Source: an uncultured Lachnospiraceae bacterium (GTDB lineage: Bacteria > Bacillota > Clostridia > Lachnospirales > Lachnospiraceae). From it: 6,871 nt of DNA. The translations under genes were made by a program, and so were the position numbers. A model generated the notes under the pieces. That model ran no database searches. It had not been told where the DNA came from and worked only from the letters and a program-made list of their open reading frames with translations. Shown here one piece after another: positions 1-5,821 of the stretch (positions are counted from its first letter, which is position 1; each line of letters opens with the position of its first letter). The DNA lies in the NCBI GenBank assembly GCA_910588125.1, contig CAJUPI010000101.1, positions 1 to 6,871 on the forward strand, in the 5' to 3' direction.

Positions 1-45
1 TTGATCCCGAAACCGGAAAAAGCAGCAGACCATTTCCCGCCGCTT

Positions 46-101
46 CCCGCTCCTTGTTCCATGGCGTACCTTCTGAAAAAAGTCAACTTAATGACATTGG
101 A
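46..101 (-). repeat. Left copy (A) of a dispersed repeat, inverted relative to the right-end copies
   Basis: Read on the minus strand, this 56-base stretch opens with TCCAATGTCATTAAGTT (17 bases). It continues with 19 variable bases ending GGTAC and closes with GCCATGGAACAAGGAGCGGG (20 bases). The first block is identical to that of the copy at 6817-6871. The last block differs from it by one base. Bases 1-45 continue beyond the conserved block but no longer match the right-hand copies. The unit points out of the window, away from the ATPase gene. No transposase gene is attached, so this could be a small non-autonomous element, an IS terminus or a REP-like intergenic repeat. What is seen is the sequence match; mobility is inference. 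Confidence 0.8.
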
Positions 102-138
102 TTTTCGCACCTTCTCTTTTTTCTTCACAAATCCCCGC

Positions 139-169
139 ATGACAAAACCAATCTTCTCATATCTTTAAT
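139..169 (+). promoter_or_regulatory. Possible promoter of the Ca2+ ATPase gene
   Basis: ATGACA (139-144, 5 of 6 to the -35 consensus) is followed by 19 bases and TTTAAT (164-169, 5 of 6 to the -10 consensus). The spacing is two bases longer than ideal, so it may be weak or regulated. It would give a leader of about 20 bases that ends in the AGAGGAGA ribosome binding site (183-190) five bases before the ATG at 196. Nothing else promoter-like is convincing between the repeat and the gene. Confidence 0.4.
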
Positions 170-195
170 ACAGAATCAGCATAGAGGAGACGTAC

Positions 196-2811
196 ATGAG
201 CGACTGGTATCGCACTTCTGGGGTAAATGTTCTGAAACAAATGCAAGTATCGGAAAAAGGGCTGGATACCCAAACTGCCAGAAAAATTCTGGCACAGGTG
301 GGCGAAAATGCCCTTGAGGAGCAGGCCCATAAAAAAACATGGCAGGTATTCCTTTCCCAATTTCAGGATCTTTTGGTAATCATCCTGATCATTGCTGCTG
401 TGATTTCCATGATTTCCGATAATGTGGAAAGTACCATTGTAATTTTCGCAGTAATCACCTTAAACGCCTTGTTAGGCACCATCCAACATCAGAAGGCACA
501 AAAATCGCTAAGCAGCCTCAAGGCTTTGTCCTCTCCGTCTGCCCATGTACTGCGGGACGGCCGAACCGTGGAAATCCCATCCAGGGAAGTAGTGCCGGGG
601 GATATCCTTTTTCTGGAGGCCGGGGATTTGGCAGTCGCTGACGGCCGCCTCCTGGAATGCCATAACCTGATGGTCAATGAAAGCTCGCTGACCGGAGAAT
701 CCGACAACGTGGAAAAACAAACAGACATTCCAGACGGCCGCCAGCTTCCCTTGGCTGAACAAAGCAATATGATATTTTCTGGTTCTCTGATCACCAACGG
801 ACGTGGCAGGATCGTAGTTACCGCCACCGGCATGAATACAGAAATCGGAAAGATCGCTTCTCTTATGAATGCTACAGAGGAAAAGAAAACACCCCTGCAG
901 CTTAGCCTTGATCAATTCAGCAGCCATCTGGCGGCCGGTATCATATTGATCTGTGCCCTGGTATTTATTTTGAGCCTGTATCGAAGAATGCCGCTTTTAG
1001 AAGCATTGATGTTTGCCGTCGCTCTTGCCGTGGCGGCGATTCCCGAAGCACTGGGTTCCATTGTAACGATTGTCCAGGCTATGGGGACTCAACATATGGC
1101 ACGAGAACATGCCATCATTAAGGATCTGAAGGCAGTAGAAAGCCTGGGCTGTGTGTCTGTCATCTGTTCCGATAAAACCGGCACATTGACGCAAAACAGG
1201 ATGAGTGTTCAGGAGATCTATGCCAATAACCAACGGCTCTTCCCGGCTAATCTCAGTCCGTGCCATCCGGTTCATCATTTTCTTCTCTATGCCGCCGTAC
1301 TTGCCAACGATGCTGCCATGGACGAAAACGCTTCCCTGCACTGGCTGGGAGATCCGACGGAGATCGCGCTGCTGGAAATGGGGCAAATCGCCGGCTTAAA
1401 CATTCCCAAATTGCGGCAGGAGCTTCCTCGCCTGGGTGAACTGCCTTTCGATTCCTTCCGAAAGCGCATGACTACCTTACACAAAATACAGGATCGGCGG
1501 ATCCTTTTTACTAAAGGTGCCCCTGATATCCTGCTGGAACGCTCAACAAGCCTTCTCACTACTGCCGGCATCCGCCCTCTTTCCGCCGTCTGGCGGCAAC
1601 AAATCCTTGCGCAAAACCAGAATTGGTCCGCTCAGGGACTCCGGGTCCTCGCCTTTGCTTACCGGGAACTTGGTGAAACCTCTGAATGTAATTTTACGAT
1701 GGAACAAAATTATATCTTTCTTGGCATGACGGCCATGATGGATCCACCCCGAATCGAGTCCCGGACCGCCGTGCTGAATGCCCGCCGTGCCGGCATCAGG
1801 CCCATCATGATCACCGGAGATCACAAGATCACGGCAATGGCCATTGCCAGAAGAATCGAACTCTTCCGGGAAGGCGACCTTGCCATTACCGGCACAGAAT
1901 TAGACGCCATGGATGATCAGCAGCTTTTGCAGGCTCTGGGCCGTATCTCTGTCTATGCCCGCGTTTCTCCGGAGCATAAAATCCGTATTGTAGATGCCTG
2001 GCAGACTCGCGGCAATATCGTTGCCATGACCGGCGATGGTGTAAATGACGCTCCGGCTCTGAAAAAAGCAGATATCGGTATTGCTATGGGTATCTCTGGC
2101 ACCGAAGTTTCCAAAGATGCTGCTTCCATGATTCTCACAGATGATAATTTTGCCACTATCATACGCGCTGTCTCCAACGGCCGAAATGTTTATCGCAATA
2201 TCCGTCATGCGATTCAGTTTTTGCTGTCCGGCAATATGGCCGGAATATTCAGCGTTTTGTATACTTCCCTGTTTTCATTGCCCATGCCTTTTGCCCCTGT
2301 GCATTTGCTATTCATCAATCTGCTGACGGACTCCCTGCCCGCGATTGCAATCGGTATGGAGCCCCAGGAAGACGGCCTTCTGGATCAGCCTCCCAGAGAC
2401 CCTTGCCAGGGAATCCTCACCCGCTCCTTTTTGTCGGGTATCTTACTCCAAGGAGGACTGATCGCGATCTGCACTATGGCGGCCTTCCATATTGGACTGG
2501 AAACCGGCGGCGCCGGAACCGCCAGTACTATGGCCTTTGCCACTCTCACCCTTGCACGCCTGCTCCATGGCTTTAACTGCCGCAGCGAGCATTCCATCCT
2601 CAGGCTTGGTTTCTCCGGAAACCTCTGGAGTGTCATGGCCTTCGAAACTGGTATTGTCCTCTTAGCTGCCGTACTTTTTTTCCCTGGCCTACAGGTGCTG
2701 TTTGCCGTGGCCGACCTAAATCTCAGCCAGCTGATGGCCATCGCCGTTTTTGCCTTAATTCCCACAGCCGTCATCCAGGCAGGCAAAACCTTCTGGGAAG
2801 CCCTGGAATAG
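196..2811 (+). CDS. Calcium-translocating P-type (P2) ATPase
   Basis: Predicted 871-residue membrane pump that uses ATP to export Ca2+ from the cytoplasm. Order seen: N-terminal cation-ATPase region (about 1-50), M1-M2 (about 58-97), actuator domain with TGES (166-169), M3-M4 (about 245-295), P-domain DKTGT with phosphorylated Asp326, N-domain with GDPTE (385-389) and KGAP (440-443), TGD (540-542), TGDGVNDAPA (612-621), then M5-M10. The M4 ion motif is AAIPEAL (Glu284). M6 has Asn708 and Asp712 in NLLTD. By comparison with SERCA, site II ligands (Glu309, Asn796, Asp800) are kept. The site I residue Glu771 is replaced by Gly683, and Glu908 aligns with Arg788. This is the pattern known from the Listeria pump LMCA1, which moves one Ca2+ per ATP. 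Length is normal for P2 pumps and all catalytic motifs are intact. The ATG is set by AGAGGAGA five bases upstream. It is a single gene, convergent with the next operon. Mn2+ or another divalent cation is a less likely substrate. Confidence 0.95.
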   Translation: MSDWYRTSGVNVLKQMQVSEKGLDTQTARKILAQVGENALEEQAHKKTWQVFLSQFQDLLVIILIIAAVISMISDNVESTIVIFAVITLNALLGTIQHQKAQKSLSSLKALSSPSAHVLRDGRTVEIPSREVVPGDILFLEAGDLAVADGRLLECHNLMVNESSLTGESDNVEKQTDIPDGRQLPLAEQSNMIFSGSLITNGRGRIVVTATGMNTEIGKIASLMNATEEKKTPLQLSLDQFSSHLAAGIILICALVFILSLYRRMPLLEALMFAVALAVAAIPEALGSIVTIVQAMGTQHMAREHAIIKDLKAVESLGCVSVICSDKTGTLTQNRMSVQEIYANNQRLFPANLSPCHPVHHFLLYAAVLANDAAMDENASLHWLGDPTEIALLEMGQIAGLNIPKLRQELPRLGELPFDSFRKRMTTLHKIQDRRILFTKGAPDILLERSTSLLTTAGIRPLSAVWRQQILAQNQNWSAQGLRVLAFAYRELGETSECNFTMEQNYIFLGMTAMMDPPRIESRTAVLNARRAGIRPIMITGDHKITAMAIARRIELFREGDLAITGTELDAMDDQQLLQALGRISVYARVSPEHKIRIVDAWQTRGNIVAMTGDGVNDAPALKKADIGIAMGISGTEVSKDAASMILTDDNFATIIRAVSNGRNVYRNIRHAIQFLLSGNMAGIFSVLYTSLFSLPMPFAPVHLLFINLLTDSLPAIAIGMEPQEDGLLDQPPRDPCQGILTRSFLSGILLQGGLIAICTMAAFHIGLETGGAGTASTMAFATLTLARLLHGFNCRSEHSILRLGFSGNLWSVMAFETGIVLLAAVLFFPGLQVLFAVADLNLSQLMAIAVFALIPTAVIQAGKTFWEALE

Positions 2812-2818
2812 AAATCTT

Positions 2819-2992
2819 TTATTCTATAATGGCATACTCAAACATTTCATATCGCAGCTTCGTCCCCTCGGCAATATCTTCCGGAAGAAGAGCACGCGCC
2901 ACCAGCTTTCCCTCCTCGTCCGGTTGTTCTGTCCGGCGAAGCTGTGCATAATCCCCTTCGATTCGCTCCACTACATATTCAAATGGCCCCAT
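2819..2992 (-). CDS. DUF3006-like small protein, translationally coupled to the ArsC-fold gene
   Basis: Small acidic protein of 57 residues resembling the DUF3006 family: an N-terminal VVERIEGDYAQL stretch (a beta hairpin pattern), a middle LVARALLPEDIAEGTKL segment, and a short tail. DUF3006 proteins are small and have no settled function. I see no signal peptide or metal motif. An in-frame ATG six codons further upstream (3010) would give 63 residues, but the GGA of its AAAAGGA stands only one base before it. The ATG at 2992 has GGGAGG ten bases upstream and overlaps the TGA of the preceding gene by one base (TGATG), so coupled translation from 2992 is preferred. It is the last gene of the cupin/ArsC-fold operon, and its stop lies seven bases from the convergent ATPase stop. 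The family call is by pattern recognition and moderate. Confidence 0.72.
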   Translation of the reverse strand: MGPFEYVVERIEGDYAQLRRTEQPDEEGKLVARALLPEDIAEGTKLRYEMFEYAIIE

Positions 2993-3339
2993 CACAGCAA
3001 AGCCTCCCATTCCTTTTCTTTAAATCCCACCAAAACCTGGTTTTCTGTCACCGCCAATGGACGCTTCACCAGCATCCCGTCACTCGCCAGCAGAGCTATT
3101 TTCTCGTCGTCTGTCAGGGAAAGCAGCTTATCCTTCAACCCCAGCTCCTTATATTTCAGTCCGCTTGTATTAAAAAAACGCTTTATCTCCAGTCCCGAAC
3201 GCTCTATCCAAATTTTAAGCTCTTCTTTTGTTGGGTTTTTCTCCACGATATGACGATCCTCATAGGTAATCTGATGTTCATCCAACCATCCTTTTGCTTT
3301 CTTACAAGTACTACATTTGGGATATTCCACAAAAATCAT
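2992..3339 (-). CDS. ArsC/Spx-family thioredoxin-fold protein (YusI/YffB-like)
   Basis: Protein of 115 residues with the ArsC-family layout. It starts with a beta strand and YPKCSTCKKA, placing a CxxC pair at Cys9/Cys12. A central FNTSG (56-60) is followed by KYKELGLKDK. Near the C terminus is LVKRPLAV with Arg93-Pro94, where Pro94 is the cis-proline typical of the fold. ArsC enzymes reduce arsenate through the first cysteine, and Spx proteins bind RNA polymerase. This protein lacks the extended C-terminal tail of Spx and most resembles the YusI/YffB-like branch, usually annotated 'arsenate reductase family protein', whose true substrate is unclear. No ArsR or ArsB neighbour supports an arsenic role. 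The start is set by AGGAGG eight bases before ATG. It lies 18 bases after the cupin stop and overlaps the next start by one base, so it is the middle gene of an operon. Confidence 0.88.
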   Translation of the reverse strand: MIFVEYPKCSTCKKAKGWLDEHQITYEDRHIVEKNPTKEELKIWIERSGLEIKRFFNTSGLKYKELGLKDKLLSLTDDEKIALLASDGMLVKRPLAVTENQVLVGFKEKEWEALL

Positions 3340-3357
3340 ATCTTATTCCTCCTGATT

Positions 3358-3699
3358 TCAAATATCTTCCTGCAATTCCAAAAAATCCTTCCGCACTGGA
3401 GTAAAAATATCAAGCAGCACCGTATCCTCCAGAACCACGATACCATGAACCGCATTCGGTTTTACATAATAGGTATCACCCGTATGCAATTCCTTATCTG
3501 CACATCCCTCTTCCTGGTAAACAAGGCTTCCGGATACAATGTAACCAATCTGCTCATGCGGATGCGAGTGCTTTGCCCCTACGCCTCCCTTCGGAAAACG
3601 CAATTCTACCGTCATCAGCTTCTCACTGTAAGAAAGAATCTTCCTGGTGACCCCTCCGCCTAATTCCTTTGTTTCCACACTCTTGTTTTCTGTGTACAT
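3358..3699 (-). CDS. Small single-domain cupin protein
   Basis: Protein of 113 residues forming one conserved beta-barrel cupin_2 domain. Cupin motif 1 is seen as GVGAKHSHPHEQIGYIVSG: His44, His46 or His48, and Glu49 or Gln50 are the likely metal ligands, with Gly57 closing the motif. Motif 2 is GDTYYVKPNAVHGI (74-87), with Pro81 and ligand His85. Such proteins bind one divalent metal and act as isomerases, dioxygenases or ligand sensors. The substrate cannot be told from sequence. The ATG is preceded by AAGGAGG with a five-base spacer, a strong site. It is the first gene of the minus-strand operon with the ArsC-fold and DUF3006-like genes, separated by 18 bases. Pairing with a CxxC protein hints at thiol or oxidative stress handling, but this is inference. 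Confidence 0.88.
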   Translation of the reverse strand: MYTENKSVETKELGGGVTRKILSYSEKLMTVELRFPKGGVGAKHSHPHEQIGYIVSGSLVYQEEGCADKELHTGDTYYVKPNAVHGIVVLEDTVLLDIFTPVRKDFLELQEDI

Positions 3700-3753
3700 A
3701 TACTCCTCCTTTATTTGCCGGTGCTCCCGTTTGCGTTTCCCCTACTGCCTCTC

Positions 3754-3776
3754 TGCCAGCTTTCCAAAAAGCTGCA
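3754..3776 (-). promoter_or_regulatory. Hairpin in the leader of the cupin operon
   Basis: A perfect inverted repeat of seven base pairs, CAGCTTT (3757-3763) and AAAGCTG (3768-3774), closes a four-base loop. Two further outer pairs (TG with CA) form across a single bulged base at 3756. On the minus-strand transcript it sits between the candidate promoter (3787-3815) and the cupin ribosome binding site at about 3705-3711. No U-tract follows it on that strand, so it is not a standard intrinsic terminator. It could stabilise the 5' end, or slow readthrough from the upstream membrane-protein gene. Confidence 0.5.
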
Positions 3777-3786
3777 ATTTTCTTCT

Positions 3787-3815
3787 ATCTTACCCCATTA
3801 CTGTAAAAAACACAA
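3787..3815 (-). promoter_or_regulatory. Possible promoter of the cupin operon
   Basis: On the minus strand, TTGTGT (3815-3810, 3 of 6 to the -35 consensus) is followed by 17 bases and TAAGAT (3792-3787, 4 of 6 to the -10 consensus). It lies in the 123-base gap between the membrane-protein stop and the cupin start. The match is modest. Cotranscription from the upstream gene is the alternative, because no clear terminator separates them. Confidence 0.4.
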
Positions 3816-3822
3816 CTGACAA

Positions 3823-4905
3823 TCATTTTCTTTCGTCCGAATGTTTCCTTCCATAAGGCAAAAACGCCCGTCTCCCCCACAGTACTGCCAGCATCAGTAA
3901 TCCGCCAAAAAAGAGCACCGCACCAACCGCAATCGTAAGCAGCAAGGTTCTTGTAATACGCTCCCAGAATGTCGGTGAGGCAGCAATTGCCGGCGGTTCC
4001 TCATCCATCTGCACAAGCACCGGTATTTCCCTGGCCGTTTGGCTTTCCTCTTGTATCTCCTGTTCTGCTGCCGGCAATTCATAAACTGCCGCCACGCGCC
4101 ATGTCTCATATTCCGGAAATTCCGCCACGCCCTTATAACACAATTGATAATCCTGTAACAGCTTTCGCCCGAAGGCAACGGCATCCCGGCATAGCTCGCC
4201 CGTTTCATCCTCATAAGGACTCCCGTCCCACCATATATCTGTGATCTGATAATATTCCGGCGAAACCCCGATTTCCTCCAAAAGCAATTCTTCACATCCC
4301 TCCAGACGCGGCTTTTCCTCCCCTCGTTCAATCCGGCGATCCCTCAGCAAATAAAAATCCGCATCATATTTATGGAATGTTATCGGAAAAACAAAGTCTT
4401 CCTGCCATTCTTCCTTTATCACGTTTTTTTCTTCCAAAAAATAAATGATATCTGCCTGCCGCCCTTCCTTTTCCACTTTTGTTGCCATTGATTGCGGAAT
4501 CCTGGTCATTCCTTCTGCCCCTTCATAGATTCCTTTCCTCGTCACCGGGCAACTCTGAGACGGCATTGTCAACCGCTCCCGCTCCCAGGACGCCAGGAGA
4601 TATTCCACCCCTTCTTCCGTCCGGTAGCTTCCTGCCGGTTCCTGGCAATCCTCCTCATTTTCGCATGCTTCAGAATAAATAGTAATCCTCGGCGCCTCCG
4701 GCCTGGTTTTGTGTTCCGGCATATACCCGGATGCATATACCTTCATACTTTCTACCACAAACATCTGAAATAAAATCAGACTAACCCACAAGCTGATCTG
4801 GAACAACCGGCTCTTCTGTCTCAGCCGTTCATCCCCGGATTGTTTCTCTTCTGTCCTCTTGCATGCTGGCATAGTTTGCCCGTTTTTTGCTCTTCTCCTG
4901 TTCAA
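3823..4905 (-). CDS. Double-pass membrane protein of unknown function, TTG start
   Basis: I do not recognise this family. Numbered from the preferred TTG codon it has 360 residues. A basic N terminus (NRRRAKNG) precedes a transmembrane helix at about 34-51. A large, acidic ectodomain (about 53-318) contains six cysteines (81, 87, 119, 204, 239, 256), including a CENEEDC pair, and a WW-containing segment near 225-226. It ends in a second helix (about 320-343) and a basic tail (GRRAFLPYGRKHSDERK). Predicted topology is N-in, C-in with the middle outside. The start is decided by AAAGGAGG seven bases before TTG at 4905-4903. An upstream ATG at 4965 would add 20 residues without a recognisable ribosome site, and the ATG at 4872 has none either. 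The even cysteine count suggests disulfides, which is inference. It has its own promoter at 5016-5044 and lies 135 bases after the HD gene. Confidence 0.8.
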   Translation of the reverse strand: MNRRRAKNGQTMPACKRTEEKQSGDERLRQKSRLFQISLWVSLILFQMFVVESMKVYASGYMPEHKTRPEAPRITIYSEACENEEDCQEPAGSYRTEEGVEYLLASWERERLTMPSQSCPVTRKGIYEGAEGMTRIPQSMATKVEKEGRQADIIYFLEEKNVIKEEWQEDFVFPITFHKYDADFYLLRDRRIERGEEKPRLEGCEELLLEEIGVSPEYYQITDIWWDGSPYEDETGELCRDAVAFGRKLLQDYQLCYKGVAEFPEYETWRVAAVYELPAAEQEIQEESQTAREIPVLVQMDEEPPAIAASPTFWERITRTLLLTIAVGAVLFFGGLLMLAVLWGRRAFLPYGRKHSDERK

Positions 4906-4955
4906 ATAAAAACCTCCTTTACAAATTTCTTTTGACAACCAGTAACTTTGGGAAT

Positions 4956-4975
4956 AACCGGCCAAGAACCGGCCA
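4956..4975. repeat. Two 9-bp direct repeats in the leader of the membrane-protein gene
   Basis: AACCGGCCA occurs at 4956-4964 and again at 4967-4975, start to start 11 bases, about one helical turn. The location is between the promoter at 5016-5044 and the TTG start at 4905, so they lie in the transcribed leader. CCGG/GGCC are self-complementary and can also pair in RNA. They could be a tandem protein-binding site or part of a leader structure. Function is not shown. Confidence 0.5.
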
Positions 4976-4986
4976 GCTTCTTAAGA

Positions 4987-5009
4987 ATCCTGACAAGACC
5001 TGCCAGGAT
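4987..5009 (-). promoter_or_regulatory. Inverted repeat at the predicted transcript start of the membrane-protein gene
   Basis: The minus strand reads ATCCTGGC (5009-5002), a seven-base loop, and GTCAGGAT (4994-4987). This gives seven Watson-Crick pairs plus one G-U pair in RNA. The first base lies about seven bases downstream of the -10 box, so the repeat begins at the expected +1. It may be an operator at the start site or a 5' stem-loop that stabilises the mRNA. No U-tract follows, so a terminator is unlikely. Confidence 0.5.
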
Positions 5010-5015
5010 AATAGA

Positions 5016-5044
5016 ATTATACAAAAAGGAGCCTGAATTTTCAA
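5016..5044 (-). promoter_or_regulatory. Strong sigma-A-type promoter of the membrane-protein gene
   Basis: The minus strand shows TTGAAA (5044-5039, 5 of 6), a 17-base spacer and a perfect TATAAT (5021-5016). The -35 box contains the TGA stop codon of the HD gene (5043-5041), so this promoter is tucked into the end of that gene. It gives a leader of roughly 105 bases before the TTG start. Confidence 0.72.
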
Positions 5045-5574
5045 GCCCCAAAGACAAACTGATATAAATCTTTGTATTCCTGATATGCCGGATATTCCTC
5101 CAGATCCTTCAGGCCATCGAGAATCCCTTTCGCATACCACTGGTGGCATGCTCTTCTTTTCTCATTAAACCTTGCCCAGAGTTCATCTCCCAAAACCATA
5201 TAATCCCGTGCCGTAGCACGCATATTGCTCAGCTTGTCCGCCAGGGTCAAAAGCTTGACTTCATGGGATGCCTCCGCCAGATGGCGTATCGTGTTCCCCT
5301 TTCTCTCCTCCCAGGTCAGTGATTTATCCTCGGTCTCTGCCTTCACCAGCGCTAAAACCCGTTCTCCGAATTCCAGTCCCAGCTCCTGTGCTGTCACTGC
5401 CGTATCCTCCAACACATCATGCAGATATGCCGCCGCAATCACCTCTTCATCCCCTGTCATCCGCGAAACCAACAATGCCACTTCCATCGGATGATAAATA
5501 TATGGCATCTTCCCGCCTTTCCGCAGCATCCCTTCATGAGCCTTCATCGCAAATCTCGCCGCTCTTTGTATCAT
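5041..5574 (-). CDS. Stand-alone HD-domain hydrolase, (p)ppGpp hydrolase (MESH1/SpoT-HD) type
   Basis: Protein of 177 residues consisting of one HD domain with the motif order of SpoT/MESH1-type pyrophosphohydrolases. It has AHEGMLRKGG (His13, Arg18) and IYHPMEVA with metal ligand His28. AAAYLHDVLEDT follows, with His52-Asp53 and Glu56-Asp57. LADKLSNM is last, with Asp113 and Asn117. All expected catalytic positions are present. The family removes the 3'-pyrophosphate of the alarmones (p)ppGpp with Mn2+, and some members hydrolyse NADPH or act as antidotes to alarmone-synthetase toxins. No synthetase domain is in the protein or in this window. The start is set by AAAGGGG seven bases before the ATG. 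It is transcribed alone from a promoter divergent from the 5822 gene. Its exact substrate (ppGpp, ppApp, NADPH) cannot be told from sequence. Confidence 0.88.
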   Translation of the reverse strand: MIQRAARFAMKAHEGMLRKGGKMPYIYHPMEVALLVSRMTGDEEVIAAAYLHDVLEDTAVTAQELGLEFGERVLALVKAETEDKSLTWEERKGNTIRHLAEASHEVKLLTLADKLSNMRATARDYMVLGDELWARFNEKRRACHQWYAKGILDGLKDLEEYPAYQEYKDLYQFVFGA

Positions 5575-5635
5575 AGCTGTTCCCCTTTACTGAGTATTCT
5601 CACTCCGTCACCTGTACCATTCTTTCTCATTAGAT

Positions 5636-5664
5636 ATCATACCACATCTCACCATCGCTGAAAA
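5636..5664 (-). promoter_or_regulatory. Promoter of the HD hydrolase gene
   Basis: On the minus strand TTTTCA (5664-5659, 4 of 6) is followed by 17 bases and TATGAT (5641-5636, 5 of 6). An extended -10 TG precedes it (TGGTATGAT). It lies about 60 bases upstream of the ATG at 5574 and is divergent from the promoter at 5699-5727. Confidence 0.55.
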
Positions 5665-5677
5665 GCCTTTCCTTTTC

Positions 5678-5701
5678 CAAGTGTAAGAAAAAGTTCACTT
5701 G
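5678..5701. promoter_or_regulatory. Candidate operator palindrome between divergent promoters
   Basis: CAAGTG (5678-5683) and CACTTG (5696-5701) form an inverted repeat of six base pairs. Two more pairs (AA with TT) form if one bulged T is allowed. The right arm overlaps the -35 box of the plus-strand promoter (TTGTAA, 5699-5704), and the left arm is 14 bases upstream of the minus-strand -35 box. A bound repressor could therefore affect both genes. No regulator gene is present in the window, so this is inference from position. Confidence 0.4.
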
Positions 5702-5727
5702 TAAAACTTCCTCTTTTCTGCTATGCT
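5699..5727 (+). promoter_or_regulatory. Promoter of the Ig-like membrane-protein gene
   Basis: TTGTAA (5699-5704, 4 of 6) is followed by 17 bases and TATGCT (5722-5727, 4 of 6), with an extended -10 TG at 5719-5720. It would give a leader of about 85-90 bases before the ATG at 5822. Confidence 0.5.
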
Positions 5728-5821
5728 AATATAACGTCCAAAGAATTACTGTCGACATATATCCGCCAGCACCAGAATGACCTGGCCTTTATGAAAATAA
5801 ACGCAAAGGAGTCCAATACTT

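Noticed and set aside
196..2811. Heavy-metal (P1B) ATPase
   Set aside because: There is no CPC motif in M4 and no N-terminal metal-binding domain. The PEAL and NLLTD motifs are those of P2 Ca2+ pumps.
2774..2825. Possible terminator between the convergent ATPase and DUF3006-like genes
   Set aside because: TCCAGG/CCTGGA with a long loop and an AT-rich GAATA/TATTC pair are present, but neither forms a strong stem followed by a T-run on either strand.
2992..3339. Spx transcription regulator or dedicated arsenate reductase
   Set aside because: The protein has the CxxC but stops at 115 residues without the Spx C-terminal extension, and no ars genes are nearby. I therefore kept the broader ArsC-fold call.
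2944..3663. Long plus-strand open frame (239 codons) across the cupin operon
   Set aside because: It is antisense to two clear genes with family motifs and strong ribosome sites. Its translation is Phe/Leu/Gln rich without any recognisable domain, as expected for a shadow frame.
3894..4331. Minus-strand open frame of 145 codons inside the membrane-protein gene
   Set aside because: It is a shifted frame of the real gene with an Arg-, Trp- and Asn-heavy composition and no ribosome site of its own.
5589..5601. Thirteen-base match (TGAGAATACTCAG on minus) to 6839-6851 in repeat copy C
   Set aside because: A single 13-base match between two places in a sequence of this length is about what chance allows. 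The flanking repeat blocks are absent at 5589-5601.
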